Assembly (NCBI RefSeq): GCF_030272615.1
Contig: NC_081410.1
Location: 224,301,415 to 224,365,414 of the forward strand
Source of the DNA: Cryptomeria japonica
Taxonomy: Eukaryota > Streptophyta > Pinopsida > Cupressales > Cupressaceae
Direction of reading: 5' to 3'
Length of the DNA: 64,000 nt
A program made the position numbers and the translations under genes. Shown piece by piece: positions 10,709 through 21,727 of the stretch (position 1 is the stretch's first letter; each line of letters starts with the position of its first letter). The notes under the pieces are model-generated. The model had not been told where the DNA came from. It saw only the letters and a program-made list of their open reading frames with translations, and ran no database searches.

Positions 10709-11914
10709 ATGGATTCCATTTTTTAGAGACAACTCAGTGTGGCACTTGATGATCTTGATGCAGCAAGAAATGAGATTAGTTCCTTGAAAAGAAACCTGAA
10801 TGTTGTTGATGAATTCATTAATGACTTGAATGAGATTAGTTGCTTGAAAAGAAACCTGAATGTTGTTGATGAATTCATCAATGACTTGAATGAGATTAGT
10901 TCCTTGAAAAGAAACCTAAATATTGTTGATGAATTCATTAATGACTTGAAGGATCAAGTAAGCACTTCAAGGGACAAGAGGAAGGAATTGATGGACAAGT
11001 TGAAGGCAAAAGAAGATCAAATCATGGAAAATCATGGTAAAGTTGATGAAGTTGACAAGCTTGAGAGAGAGAATGTTGTATTGAAGAATGAGATGCAATC
11101 CATTGTGACGAGGCCGACTAAGGAGATTGAGGACCAAAATTAAAATGAAGATAATCTAGCACAATCATTGAAGGAAAGAGTTGATTAATGCTTCAGGCTT
11201 ACTTATGAGAATGATTAGTTGAAGCTTGAGTTTACATAGTAAAGGAATAATGGTCAAGAGCTTGAAAGATATATTACTACCTTAAGAGATGAACTTTCTT
11301 TCACTAATGATTACAAATAAAAATTCAAAGCTATCTCAGCAAGGCTTGATGAGATGCTAGAAAGTTTGAGACATGGAAAGGACATGCGAGGACTTGGATT
11401 TGAGAAAGGTGAATCCTCTGGATCTGGACAAACCAATGCAAAACCTGATCAGAAGAAGAGAAAGAATCCTCTGGTAAGACAACTTAATACCCATAAATTA
11501 AATGGTATATTCATTACTTGCAATAAATTCAGTCATATGGCAAATCAATATAGAGGTAGGATGAATAATGAAATGAACAACATGAATAATGTTCCTTCCT
11601 TTACCGGTCAGTGTTTCATATGTAATAACTTTGGTCACAAGTCAAATATGTGTAGAGCAGTAATTAATAACTTCCAAAATAAGAGGTGCTATGCTTATGG
11701 GATGTTTGGAAATATCTCTAATCAGTGCAGGATGAGACCAAATCAGATGAACTTTAGACCTATGCAGAATGTTATTTTCTATGCATGTAATAAAACCGGT
11801 CACATTGCAAAGTATTGCAAAAGCAATAATAGTACTCTGGTATACAATAACAAATTAGATGAGAAGGGAAAGGAATATTTAGAAGAGATCAGAGACAAAC
11901 ATGAAAATATGTGA
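10709..11914 (+). pseudogene. gag: gag of element A: coiled coil and tandem zinc knuckles
   Basis: One reading frame with several stops, from ATG at 10709. The N-terminal half is a long charged coiled coil (LKRNLNVVDEFINDL, then ELMDKLKAKEDQIMENHGK). It contains an exact 60-bp unit repeated three times (10771-10950). The C-terminal half has four consecutive zinc-knuckle motifs: ITCNKFSHMANQYR and CYAYGMFGNISNQC (both decayed), CFICNNFGHKSNMC and FYACNKTGHIAKYC. Most copia gags have one or two knuckles. No UBN2-type start is visible. The expected role is RNA packaging. No protease, integrase or RT follows; the aORF does. Confidence 0.85.
10771..10950 (+). repeat. Three tandem copies of a 60-bp unit in gag
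   Basis: Units start at 10771, 10831 and 10891, each encoding NEISSLKRNLNVVDEFINDL or a one-residue variant. They differ by only a few bases, so the expansion is recent compared with the decay of the rest, and it extends the coiled coil by 40 residues without breaking frame. Confidence 0.95.
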
Positions 11915-12337
11915 GTCAGAAAAGATGAATCTAATGTAGACAATGGTTCTGCATCCAAATCCAGTAACTAGGGCTTTATGCCTTAGGGGGAACTTTTCAT
12001 GCAGATTCTAAGAAACCCCTCTTTGGTGACCTAAAATTGATGTTGTCTGAAAGTTTTAGAGAATATTTGATGCTCCCGTAAGATATTCTATGAAAATCAA
12101 GGTCACCAGTTGCAATAGTTATTGTAATAAAGAATTAGGTTTTCGAAGGTTAAAAAAGCATTTCAAAGTTTCATTCATCACAATGCGATCAAGAGAATAG
12201 CACAGAGAACAAGAGAAAAGCAATTTAGTGATCTCAACATCAAATTCAATGATCCTAAAGAGAATTCTAGCATCCAGTTGTGAATTGAGGTATTTATTTG
12301 TTTTAGACTATCAGTTTCCGCAAACCCTAAGTTCAAA
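11915..12337 (+). other. gag-aORF intergenic region of element A
   Basis: No gene is seen. The first part (to about 11986) still reads as a decayed gag tail; the rest is non-coding, with CATTCTAGCATCCAG-like leader sequence up to the aORF start at 12338. Confidence 0.5.
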
Positions 12338-13083
12338 ATGGCTTTAGCTTCTGGAATTGCTACCCCGTTGGTTGAGGAAATTAAGGATAGAGCCAGACCT
12401 ATTTACAAGAAACATCCTTTTAAGTCTGTCAAGGATGATCGAGAAGGTGCATTTTCTTCAGTACCCTATGACGTCCTTCAAAATGAGCATGTTAGGGCAT
12501 ACATCCATTGTAATCTTGAGGAGCTTGGAAACACTGACATGTTGAACCTTCATAACAAGCATTTGGCGGATAGTTTGAGAAACAAACCAAAATATAAGAT
12601 TCTTCAGGATAAGGGTTTTCCACAGTTTGTCCATTTTTCATTGTTCGATGAAGCAGAGTTGATCTGGTACATTCTTAGTCGAGTCCATGATGAGTTCATG
12701 TCGCTTGATAAGCCTCACAAAATCACCAAATAGGCAATTCAAGTTGTGACATGCCTCAGTGAAACCTGTGAAGTACCTAGTCTAAGAAAAGTATTGAATA
12801 GCAAAGTGATAGCAACTAATGGTTCCAACTTTGACAATAGAGAAATGACCTTAAGCAACATTCTGGAGTGTGATGTGAAGTTTGCATCAATGGTGGTCAG
12901 ATACAAAATTTACCAGTCAAGTAGACATAATTCCATCTCTGAAACTGCCATATATAAAACATATCAGATGCTCCAAACTAACATGAGGTATGGTCTATGT
13001 ATAGTTCTTCTGAATGAACTAATGAGTAATTTGAAGAAAATTAAGCAAGACAAGAAGAACACTTTTAAATATGGAATTCTTCT
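12338..13083 (+). pseudogene. aORF of element A, N-terminal part, interrupted by the Tat element
   Basis: Opens MALASGIATPLVEEIKDRAR and continues AYIHCNLEELGNTDMLNLHN, WYILSRVHDEFMSLDKPHKI, a stop at 12731, then FASMVVRYKIYQSSRHNSIS and LNELMSNLKKIKQDKKNTFK. It aligns with the aORFs of B (35041-36273) and H (39808 on) in order: YIHCN.E.LG, SRVH.EFM.LD, YVSMV/FASMV, and LKKIK.DKK.TF. Function unknown: no catalytic or nucleic-acid motif is evident. The similarity is moderate while surrounding non-coding DNA is unalignable by eye, suggesting past selection on the protein. The frame is cut at 13083 by the gypsy LTR and resumes at 29565. Confidence 0.8.
13079..13083 (+). repeat. Target-site duplication CTTCT (left copy)
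   Basis: CTTCT directly precedes the Tat LTR and recurs at 29560-29564 directly after the other LTR, inside the aORF codons KYGILL. This proves insertion into the aORF. Confidence 0.95.
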
Positions 13084-14550
13084 TGTAGACGTATAAAAAT
13101 GACCATATTCCTAAATGAATATTTTATGTTCATTTCTATGTTTAATTAAATCCAATTTAATTAAATTATCCACATTCCTCTATTTAATTAAGTAAATTAC
13201 TCAATTAAATTCACTATACCATTTAATAGGATAATTCATTTTATTCAATTAAAGCCCCTATCCACTTTTTAATTAAATTCAAATTTAATTAAAATAATTA
13301 TCATAAATTAAATAAATCTAATTTATTTAATTGCAACCAAATTGAAATAAAGCAATATATTTTAATAAAACCTATTATCCCTCACCCACTTGCAAAATCC
13401 TACACCTCCCACTTGCATCCTAAATCCTATTCCTAATTCTTCTAGAATCCAGCTAATCCTAATCAATTAACCCAAAACCCATCCATTATCCCTTTCCCCT
13501 AAATTTGATGAGGTCACTTCTCAAATTTGGAGTAAAGTCTTCAAAATGCATTAAAGCCTTTATCCATTCAACAAGCTAACTTGTTGAATGCCCCCAAATT
13601 TGGAAGGACTCTTACAAAGTTATCCACCCAGTCTTCATAACCATTAATGGTTAACTCAAACCCTCTTACATGGTTAAAGAATTTCCATAAACTCAACCTC
13701 CATCTAACCCAAGGGTCTCATCAAGCATTTATTGCTTTGACCATGGTTATCCTTAAACCTTTGCACAAGAGTTTATCCTTTGGGTAAAAGCTTTATCCAA
13801 TGGATAACCTTAACCTAACCTTAACCCTTAACCCCTAGGGTAACCATGAGGTCTTCTCAAGCATTTAATGCTTCTTACACCTCCTCTCAACCAACCTTAT
13901 GTTGACAATTGTCACCATTTCATTGGTGCCAATCGCAAACATGGATTCCCAACTTTCAAACTTGGCCCTTGATTAAACCTTTCAATCCTAGCCATCCATT
14001 GCCCTATTTTTGCTATAAATAGAGCTCTCATTCCTCCATTTTAAAGGATCCAAGACTTTAGCATCTCACTTATACTCAAATCCATTCAAGCTTTCATATT
14101 TTATATGCTCATCATTTAGCTTCTCTTTTAAATTAGGAATTAATCTAAAAATGCTAATTTAGAGTATGTTCCTTATCATATAGCTTAAATCATGAACTAA
14201 TATTGTATGCTAGGATAGTTTTGTTTACTAACCTTGTCATCTTATAGTTAGTTTATTGCATGTGTAGCATCATGCATAGCTTAGGATGCATCTCATATTA
14301 AATCAACAAAAAACATCCCTCGTTCTTGCATTTGCCATCCCTAAACCATTTTGCTCAGTGATCTAAGAGCAAAAACATTGGTTTGAGGGACCGTGCAAGA
14401 TAGAGAACCATGGAACCATCCTTGGGAAGCTGAGGTATACTTCATAACTCCATAGCTTGCACCAAGAAGTCCTGTGGATGTGTGAGCAAGGCTCCATAAA
14501 GCTCCATTTTCCACATTTTGAGTTCTATCATCCTGCTTTTCCCGTATACA
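13084..14550 (+). repeat. 5' LTR of the Tat element, 1467 bp
   Basis: Opens TGTAGACGTATAAAAATGACC, ends CCCGTATACA and aligns end to end with 28107-29559. It is AT-rich at the start (TTTAATTAAAT units) and includes one extra TAATTAAATCCAATTTAAT-like unit relative to the 3' copy. The bases after it (TTTCTGGAGCCCACCATGGGGC) must hold the primer site, but I cannot name the tRNA. Confidence 0.95.
14014..14021 (+). promoter_or_regulatory. TATA box in the Tat 5' LTR
   Basis: TATAAATA in TTTTTGCTATAAATAGAG, a near-consensus plant core promoter, conserved in the 3' LTR at 29023-29030. The likely RNA start is about 30 bases downstream. Confidence 0.75.
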
Positions 14551-14640
14551 TTTCTGGAGCCCACCATGGGGCATTACCCCATATATCTAATCAGTTTTGA
14601 AATATAACCACTTTTGTAGGTCCGTGAAAAATGAGAATCA

Positions 14641-14913
14641 GCGCATGGGAATCATTCCCTAGCGCATCTGGTCAATAGCCTAGCGCATCCAGTTCACTGT
14701 TCAGCGCGTGGGGTCCATCATCTAGCGCGTAAAGTTTGTATATTAGCACATAAGAATATTAAATTTTTCCTGTAGGTCTCGGCGCGGGAGAAAAACAGAG
14801 CAACACTTTCGGCACACAGAGTAGCGCATCCCGAAAATAGTGTAGTGCGTCACCACTTTCTTTTAGTGCATCACGGCTATTGTGTAGCGCATACAGTTTG
14901 TTCTGTAGCGCAT
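14641..14913 (+). repeat. 21-bp-phased TAGCGCRT motif array 1
   Basis: The core GCGCAT/GCGCGT/GCACAT/GTGCGT (usually preceded by TA or CA) starts at 14641, 14662, 14683, 14704, 14725, 14746, then 14824, 14845, 14866, 14887 and 14908: successive starts exactly 21 bases apart within each run. The 12 or so bases between cores are unrelated to one another. Two weaker forms lie at 14782 and 14812. All core variants differ from GCGCGT by CpG to TpG or CpA changes. Confidence 0.9.
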
Positions 14914-16436
14914 CAAAAACAGATAGAAATCAAAGTTTCAAAATCTGTAACCGGGAATAAAAAAATAGACTTGTTGAAGTCCACCAACCATCTAACATTT
15001 TCAACTTGTTTTCTTGCAGGATTCTAACAAATTTGTTGCAGATGGGAGCTTAAATTTTAAAAATATTAAGATAGTTAGGATTTTCGCTAACTTAGTTAAG
15101 TTAGTTTAAATTTTTAAACTTCTTCTATTCTTAAAAATTGAACTCACTTATTCCCTTTGGGCTATAAAAAGAACCACTAAACAAAACATTTCTTGCTTTC
15201 ATAGGAGAAAACCTATTTTTGGGCTCTAAGAAGAACAAGACAAAGATTCCTTGTTTGCAAAAATAGCTATAAAAATAACCTCACCATCCTTTGGTGTATA
15301 AAAGGATTCATTTTCAATTTTTTTGCAAAGGAAAGGACCTCATCTAAAAGATTTCTTGCAATCAAAGAGGGAAGTTATTCCCCTTTTGTTTATCGATTTT
15401 TCTTTTGTTGACCAAATCAAACCTTTTTCTTTGTTGACTCAGTTATTTCCTTAGATTAAATAATCACTGATTTGGGGAAGTAAAATTAACACCATGCTTT
15501 TTTGGAGCAACATCTCCCAATAGAGGTTAGCAGATCATTTATCTTGAAAGGCTAAAAAGAAAAAGCATTTGCCTTGTCTCGAAAGTGGAAGGAATATGCT
15601 CTCCCCTTAACTGGGTGATCAAAAATCCAGACCACTCTTAAAAGCTTTCTTTACTTCAAGCAGTAAATCCTTTAGCAGGCCTACCTTCTCGAGGAGTTGG
15701 AATCAACTCTTAAAGCCATTTATGGCCGGTGTGAAGGGAAGGACCTAAGTGGGAAATGACTTTGACGCCAAGTGTTCCAACCCACTATAATCAAAAGTGG
15801 AAAGTGACGAAAGTCCTTTTCAACAGTTGTGTGTAGTGATTAGCTTTCCCCCAATATCCTCGAGATACGTAAAGCCTTTGTTCTAAAGGTTGGGAAGCCT
15901 CCTGAGGGAGTTTATCACTGATGACCGAACAGGAAGTCTGATTACGAGCCATAGAAATAGAAACTTTGAACCAAGTCAGTAACCAGACATTTATAACATC
16001 ATAGTGCAAGGGTGGGGAAGAATCCACCCCCAAGATTTCTCACCATATATCTCCCAAGATAACTACTCAATTGTGAATCAATTTGCTTTGAGTTAATTTC
16101 TGGCAAAAGGCAAAAAAATGGGCACCCTCTAGGGGTGACATAGCTGTTTGAGCTGACGGAGTATCGAGACTAGTGGGCTATGATGTTATTTATGACCTTT
16201 GAATAAAGAGTCTTTCTGAAGTGTATTTTTTTGTATCCAAACCTATTAAAACATTGAGGATTTGAACACATCCTCGCAAAACATACACTTTTTGTTAGAT
16301 TAGGCAAAAATGGTTGTCTTCTTTGTGCTATGCTTGCATTTACTACTTCAAAAAATCATCCATCAAGGCTGAAAAACTCACAATCAAATTCGAGAATTGC
16401 AGAAAAACCAACCAAAGGAAAAATCAGGGCAGATTA

Positions 16437-16768
16437 GCACGTGGGAACAACTCCTTAGCGCGTAGGGTATTTTTGTTAGCACATCCAAGTATCAAGTTAG
16501 CGCATCTAATCCAAACAGTAGCGTCCTATCCAAATTCCAAAATAGGGTTAAACAGTCTAGCGCATTGAAGCATCAACTTAGCGCGTGAAAGCCAAACTTT
16601 GGCGCATGGGGTTTAACAGTTAGCGCATCACAGAACCATACTAGCACATAGCCTTTCAAAGCAGACATAAAACAAAATTTTAAATAGTCAAAACTTTAGC
16701 GCGTGTCTGGGGGCAGCCTAGCGCGTGAAGTAAATTTAGTAGCGCATCTTGTCTCTGTTTTAGTGCGT
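16437..16768 (+). repeat. 21-bp-phased TAGCGCRT motif array 2
   Basis: Cores start at 16437, 16458, 16479, 16500, 16521, then 16560, 16581, 16602, 16623, 16644, then 16699, 16721, 16742 and 16763. Spacing is 21 except at three breaks (39, 55 and one 22). Same orientation as array 1; spacers again unrelated. In one frame it reads LA(H/R) every seven residues; in another, (stop/Q)R(I/V/M) every seven. Confidence 0.9.
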
Positions 16769-17236
16769 GACCAAAAGCAAAAAGACAGGGGGCAAAACAG
16801 TGAGTAATTTTAAAAACATTGAAAACATCTTCAGAAGCCTTTTTCCATTAGCATCATTTTTCATCAAAGCAAAGTAGCGAAAACAAAACTTTGAAAGCTA
16901 TTTATTGAGCAAAGTTTGTGTCAAAACAAACGTTGTAAAAATCCGAAACTGATCGCACGGTAAAACATATCTATCCTATCATAATCTAGAAACCTCATCA
17001 CAAGTATCAAAAGAATCCTTTACCATCTCATGGATTTTCATCTCAAAAACACTTGTTTAAAATTTTCAGGTTGTCAAATCAAGTTTCCATATCGGGAGAA
17101 TTTTATCCATATCATTTGACACACTTTGTCATGAAGGAGCATCTAAACCTTCACTTTGATGGAGTAAAACTTGAATTTTCAAAACAAGATCAACTAAATC
17201 CAAAACAAATCAAAGGAAACCATTGATCACTTATGC

Positions 17237-17623
17237 ATGACTAATCCCCATATTCTGAGAAGAAAGAATCTTTATCGTAGCATCACGTTGAAGAAACAAC
17301 AACCTAGTTTTTCCAAATTCATCAAGAGAAACAAGTTTTTATATATCAATCGTCAACTCTTCAAATCTCATCGAGTATTCCTTCATCACGTCAAACGTTA
17401 TATCCAAAAAAAATCCAACGAATTTGACAAAGAGCTTTTAAAGACTAGGGCATATTGTCAAAAATCCATTTTTAATCAAATCATAAACCATGGAGGAAGG
17501 ATCAATCTGGCATTCTTGCTCGACGAGTGTATCACTTATAACACACCCCAACCTAAACCACCAACCCTCGAGCAACATATCGAAGAGGATTTTGTCCCCT
17601 TCGTCACTGAAAGTTTCTACTAA
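17237..17623 (+). CDS. Small basic ORF of 128 residues upstream of gag
   Basis: An uninterrupted frame from MTNPHILRRKNLYRS to FVPFVTESFY, ending one base before the gag ATG (17625). The first 75 residues are strongly basic (KKQQPSFSKFIKRNK, HHVKRYIQKKSNE), the last 35 acidic. No known domain recognised. Some Tat elements (Ogre) carry an extra ORF before gag, so this may be a short counterpart; that is inference. It is the only intact frame of this size in an element whose gag and pol are full of stops. No Met-rich or membrane segment. Confidence 0.5.
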   Translation: MTNPHILRRKNLYRSITLKKQQPSFSKFIKRNKFLYINRQLFKSHRVFLHHVKRYIQKKSNEFDKELLKTRAYCQKSIFNQIINHGGRINLAFLLDECITYNTPQPKPPTLEQHIEEDFVPFVTESFY

Positions 17624-17624
17624 A

Positions 17625-19499
17625 ATGCCTGTTACTCGCTCTCAACAAAACCAACAAAGCGAGACACAAGCAGAGTCTAGTATGAATCGACGATTGTCAA
17701 ATCCTTTTGAAGGTCCACACCTAGAGGATACTGAAATTTCTGAAGAGCTTCTTTAGGAATGTCAGGAAAGCTCTTCATTCCAAAAGCTTGTAGAAAGGCT
17801 CATGGAAAATGACAAAGAAAAATATTTGCTCATGCTCACAAGTAAAGGAGTAAAACTCCCTGTAAACCTTGACATAGATGTGTTTATAATGCAACCTCAG
17901 CATTACGAATACTAGGAATGACAATGGGAAAGGGAAGCACACAACCCTGAACAAGATATCCCTGATCAAAACATACCAGAGCAACATACACCAAGACAAT
18001 ACATTCCCAAGAAAAACATACCGTTCCATACACCGTTTCAACCCAGGATCAATACAAGGGAAGAACCTTTCCCTCAACAAAACAATGCGCCTTTGGTTGC
18101 CCTTACTCAACAAATGCAAATGTTACAAAGACAAATGCAAGACATGCAACAAGGGACAATAGTGTGGTACTCATTAAACGAAATCTATCCTTATCCTTTT
18201 GATAGAAGATTGCACATGATTCCTTTTCCTCCAAACTCAGACGTGCCTAAATTTGACAAGTACGATGGAAAAAGTGATCCCCGTGATCATGTCAAAGAAT
18301 TCTGTACCATGAGTCTTGAGTTTTCTCATGATCACACCTATCTGATGAGGTTATTCCCAAGAAGCTTGGGAGGGAAAACAATGGAATGGTTATCCAAAAT
18401 TATGCCACCTGTCAAATCGTTTGATGAATTGGTTAACAAGTTCATAACACAATACTCCTATAACATTCAACATGCTATAACCATGCTAGATGTCTGCAAC
18501 ACCAAACAAAAGAACAACGAAATGTTCATGATATTCCTTCAACGCTAGCGACATATGGTATCATGATATCCTCGAGATATTCCTGAAAAGGAGAAAATGG
18601 AAATCTTCATCGACAACTTGAATGGTGAAATGAGTTATAGGCTCAAACTCCAATGCATACCGTCTTTCGCTAAATTGGTTGAAAATGGCATTCAAGTAGA
18701 GGAAGCGTGTGTCAAAAAGGGAATGCTCAAATTCTTCAAAGAAGGAACAAACTCATTAAACTACAATAACTAGAACAATAGCAACTTGGACAAGTCTCGA
18801 TTCTGGACTCGAAACAAAAACGAAGGCAACAATGAATCGCATGATCCAAAATCTAAGCAACCAGTGCTCGCATTATATGGAAATCCTCAGGCTATGAAAA
18901 ATCCTAAAGGTGCTAATCCAAACACTAACACATATGCAACAAACACTAATCAAGGACAAATCAACACAAACAACACCAACGATACTCAAAACAAAACCAT
19001 GAATCCAGGACCTAATAACAATTCGCGTGACAACACTAACAATTTCCAAAAGCGTGTCTTCACACCACTGGGGCAATCACTAGAATCAACATTCAGAGAA
19101 CTTCTGGCAAACAAGATTCTCTCTTTGCCTGCAATTAGCAACTATGAACCCCAAATCAAACCACCTTGGTGGAATTATTCACACTATTGTGATTTTCATC
19201 ATAACAAGGGTCATCGGACGAACAATTGCATGAGATTGAAAAAAATTGTTCAAGACATGATTGATCGAGGTGACTTAACGGTAGATGGTCTCAAAACAAA
19301 TGGTGACCACGGAGCCTTTAAAAATCCCCTTCCAAATTACAACAAAGATGGATCTTCAACCTCAAACGATACACGTGGAGCTCGTATCAACCATATCTAC
19401 AATAACACCATCAATCACATATCAGCTAAAGATCATCAGGTAAACGTCATCACCATTCGAGACCAGCATGATCATGAATCTATCAATGTAACAACCTGA
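17625..19499 (+). pseudogene. gag: gag of the Tat element
   Basis: Starts MPVTRSQQNQQSETQAESSM, one base after the upstream ORF. The capsid-like core (18170-18700) reads YPYPFDRRLHMIPFPPNSDV, PKFDKYDGKSDPRDHVKEF, MEWLSKIMPPVKSFDELVNK and QYSYNIQ, matching the plant retrotransposon gag domain. A nucleocapsid-like motif HYCDFHHNKGHRTNNCMRLK (about 19180-19240) is the C/H-rich element typical of Tat gag. A long Asn-rich linker separates them. Stops at about 17754, 17914, 17920, 18547, 18565 and 18772. Known role: forms the virus-like particle and binds element RNA. Confidence 0.92.
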
Positions 19500-19514
19500 A
19501 CTCAAAAATATGTC

Positions 19515-20270
19515 TTGAAAGGACATACCACACCTACAACTGCTACACCAAAGATCCAATATGATTTAGTCAGCCAACTGCGCAAAACTCTGGCTCAGAT
19601 ATCTATACTAGAATTGTTGAAACTGTCACCCAAACACAAAAACATATTGGAACAAGCGCTCTTGGAAATAAATGTACCTCAAGATCTGGATGTAGACAGA
19701 TTTCAAGCCATGGTTGCCCATATGACAGGACCTCATAATCTCACCTTCTCGGAGCATGATAATACTTCCTTGAGTCATCCGCATAACACTCCTCTCCATA
19801 TTGAGGTCATCGTTTATAAGCACCGAGTAAAAAGAGTCTTAATAGATGGAGGAGCTGGACTTAATATATGTACTTTAAAGCTTATCCATGCATTAGGCTT
19901 CTCAGAAGAGTTTATTGATCCCCATAAAAAGATTACCATAAAGGCATATGATGATGAGGAAAGGTCATCTAAAGGAACTGTGATGTTACCCATTCAAGTT
20001 GGACTAGTGCAAAAAGATACTATGTGTCAGGTCTTAGATATAGATCTCACCTACAATATTTTGTTAGGTTGACCCTGGATACATGAAATGAAAGTAGTGC
20101 CTTCTACATATCACCAGTGTGTCAAATTTCCCTATAACGGGCAAGAGATCTCCATATCTGTTGATCACAATCTATTTCAACATTGTAATGCAATGGGGGC
20201 AGCCCAGGACAGTTTAGTTTCTCATAATAGAGAAAAGCAACGATCCTCAGCATCAGATCTATAGACAGGA
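19515..20270 (+). pseudogene. pol: Aspartic protease region of the Tat element
   Basis: The catalytic motif reads VLIDGGAGLNIC (about 19836-19871), the DGG/SA form usual for Tat proteases. It is followed by the expected flap region and DIDLTYNILLG, then a stop where the family has R or M before PWI (GGT TGA CCC, a CGA to TGA change). The frame continues WIHEMKVVPSTYHQCVKF, the typical end of this domain. Role: cuts the Gag-Pol polyprotein. It shares the gag frame region with only a 15-base gap after the gag stop. Confidence 0.88.
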
Positions 20271-21727
20271 AGGCCCGAATCATTATCTAGAGATTTCAAG
20301 TAGAAAATGCAAATCAAAGACCAAGGTATGGGAGAACTCTCTTTGGAACCCTTGTGTTTGGCCAAGTTACCAACATCACCCAGATCTCATGGATTGCCTA
20401 CTACATCAATGCATCTGGTAACTCAGCCCATCACCAAATTTGATGGTACCTTCATCCAACTGGGCACTCTAACACATGAATCAGAAGATAAGGACATTCT
20501 TAGCTAGTTATACAAAGATGAGGAAGAAGATAACAGAGTAGCTGCTCTAGACATAGTTCTACCGACACACCTATATGGAAAGGGATACTTAATCATGCAG
20601 CAAATGGGATATAACGGTAAAGGACCTATTGAAAAACACAAAGAAGGAGTCACTGAACTCATATATCTTCCTTCACAGCCCAGTGGAGACAAAATAGGAT
20701 TGGGTTGTAAACTCACTTTCCTATTAAGAAAGATGCCATGCATAATTGCAAAAACTCAATGGAAAGCAAAGAAGAAGTACAAAGAAGAATCCTGGTAGGA
20801 AGCACTATTTGAGTCAGCATAAACAATTTGTAAGGCACGTGAACGTCAAGAGAAGAAGTTACATCAGGAAAAGCTCCTAAGCCACAAGAAGGCCATATCT
20901 ACAGCAGTAGCTCATATTCAAACACCAATATCTCCATAACTGATAATATCATCTCTTGATACCATTGTTCCTCCCCGAGGAGGCACAGTCTATGAACAAA
21001 TACAGAAAGTAGAAGCAGGATTTGACACCGAATCAACAAAAACTATCAAAATGGTATCCATCATCAAAGATCTATTTTCACCATACAACATACCTGTTCA
21101 CAGCACTGATAGAATTTGGGATGATGCCTCAGAGACTGATTCCAAGGTAGCTGCTCAAATGCTGCTGCAGATATCCCTAATAATATTGGCACCATACCCC
21201 TTTCTCAGGAAGAGCATAACGCAGAAGATAGACCTCTTGAATTTGGACCACAAAATATCTATGATGCCAAGGAAAGCAAACAGAAGCATTATGAACAAGT
21301 CTACATGGAAGATAATACCATCGAAGACCTCAATGAAATCCTTGACTTCTTTAAAACCAAGACCAATCATGATGAAACCTCTGTCGTAACACTTATAGTA
21401 GCAGAACTTGATCCACCAAATGATTCCTTACCGCTTGTCTTTCTTGATCTCATTGACTGGGATGAACCCGAAATACATGATATACCAATTTTCCCAGATG
21501 ATGAATCTATTATCCATTACCTATGTACTATTAAACCAGAAATAGGCTCTACCAACAAACAAAGTAACAATGTCTGCAAACCAAGGAGTGCCAAGTCTCT
21601 CATTCGCAAAAATGAACCAAGTAAAAGATCTGATGCTGAAAACTAGTCAATTGCAGCTCTAGATCACAAAAAAGTAAAAATAAAGGACGCATCTGAGGGT
21701 GAAAACCTTTTCAAGGCACCTAAAGAT
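20271..21727 (+). pseudogene. pol: Protease-RT spacer with a G-patch-like motif
   Basis: A decayed coding stretch between protease and reverse transcriptase. At 20560-20720 it reads GKGYLIMQQMGYNGKGPIEKH... ending DKIGLGC, close to the G-patch pattern (Gly-rich, aromatic, GLG end). G-patch motifs are known in some retroviral proteases and in plant retroelement polyproteins; they bind RNA or helicases. The rest is acidic and low in recognisable motifs (DLNEILDFFKTK, DLIDWDEPEIHD). Several stops (20277, 20299, 20506, 20797, 20819, 20937) and frame changes around 21050-21330. Confidence 0.6.

Larger units (their letters stand above)
14551..17236 (+). other. Long 5' leader of the Tat element
   Basis: About 2.7 kb without a credible gene between LTR and the first ORF. 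It contains two arrays of a short GC-rich motif (listed separately). Between them is unique sequence with GGGCTATAAAAAGAACC (15159-15175), a possible internal TATA box, and scattered short frames that look accidental. Long untranslated leaders are usual in Tat elements. Confidence 0.7.

Noticed and set aside
14641-16768. CRISPR-like array (short repeats with unique spacers)
   Set aside because: Repeats are only 8-9 bases, spacers about 12, and the context is a plant retrotransposon leader; no cas genes.
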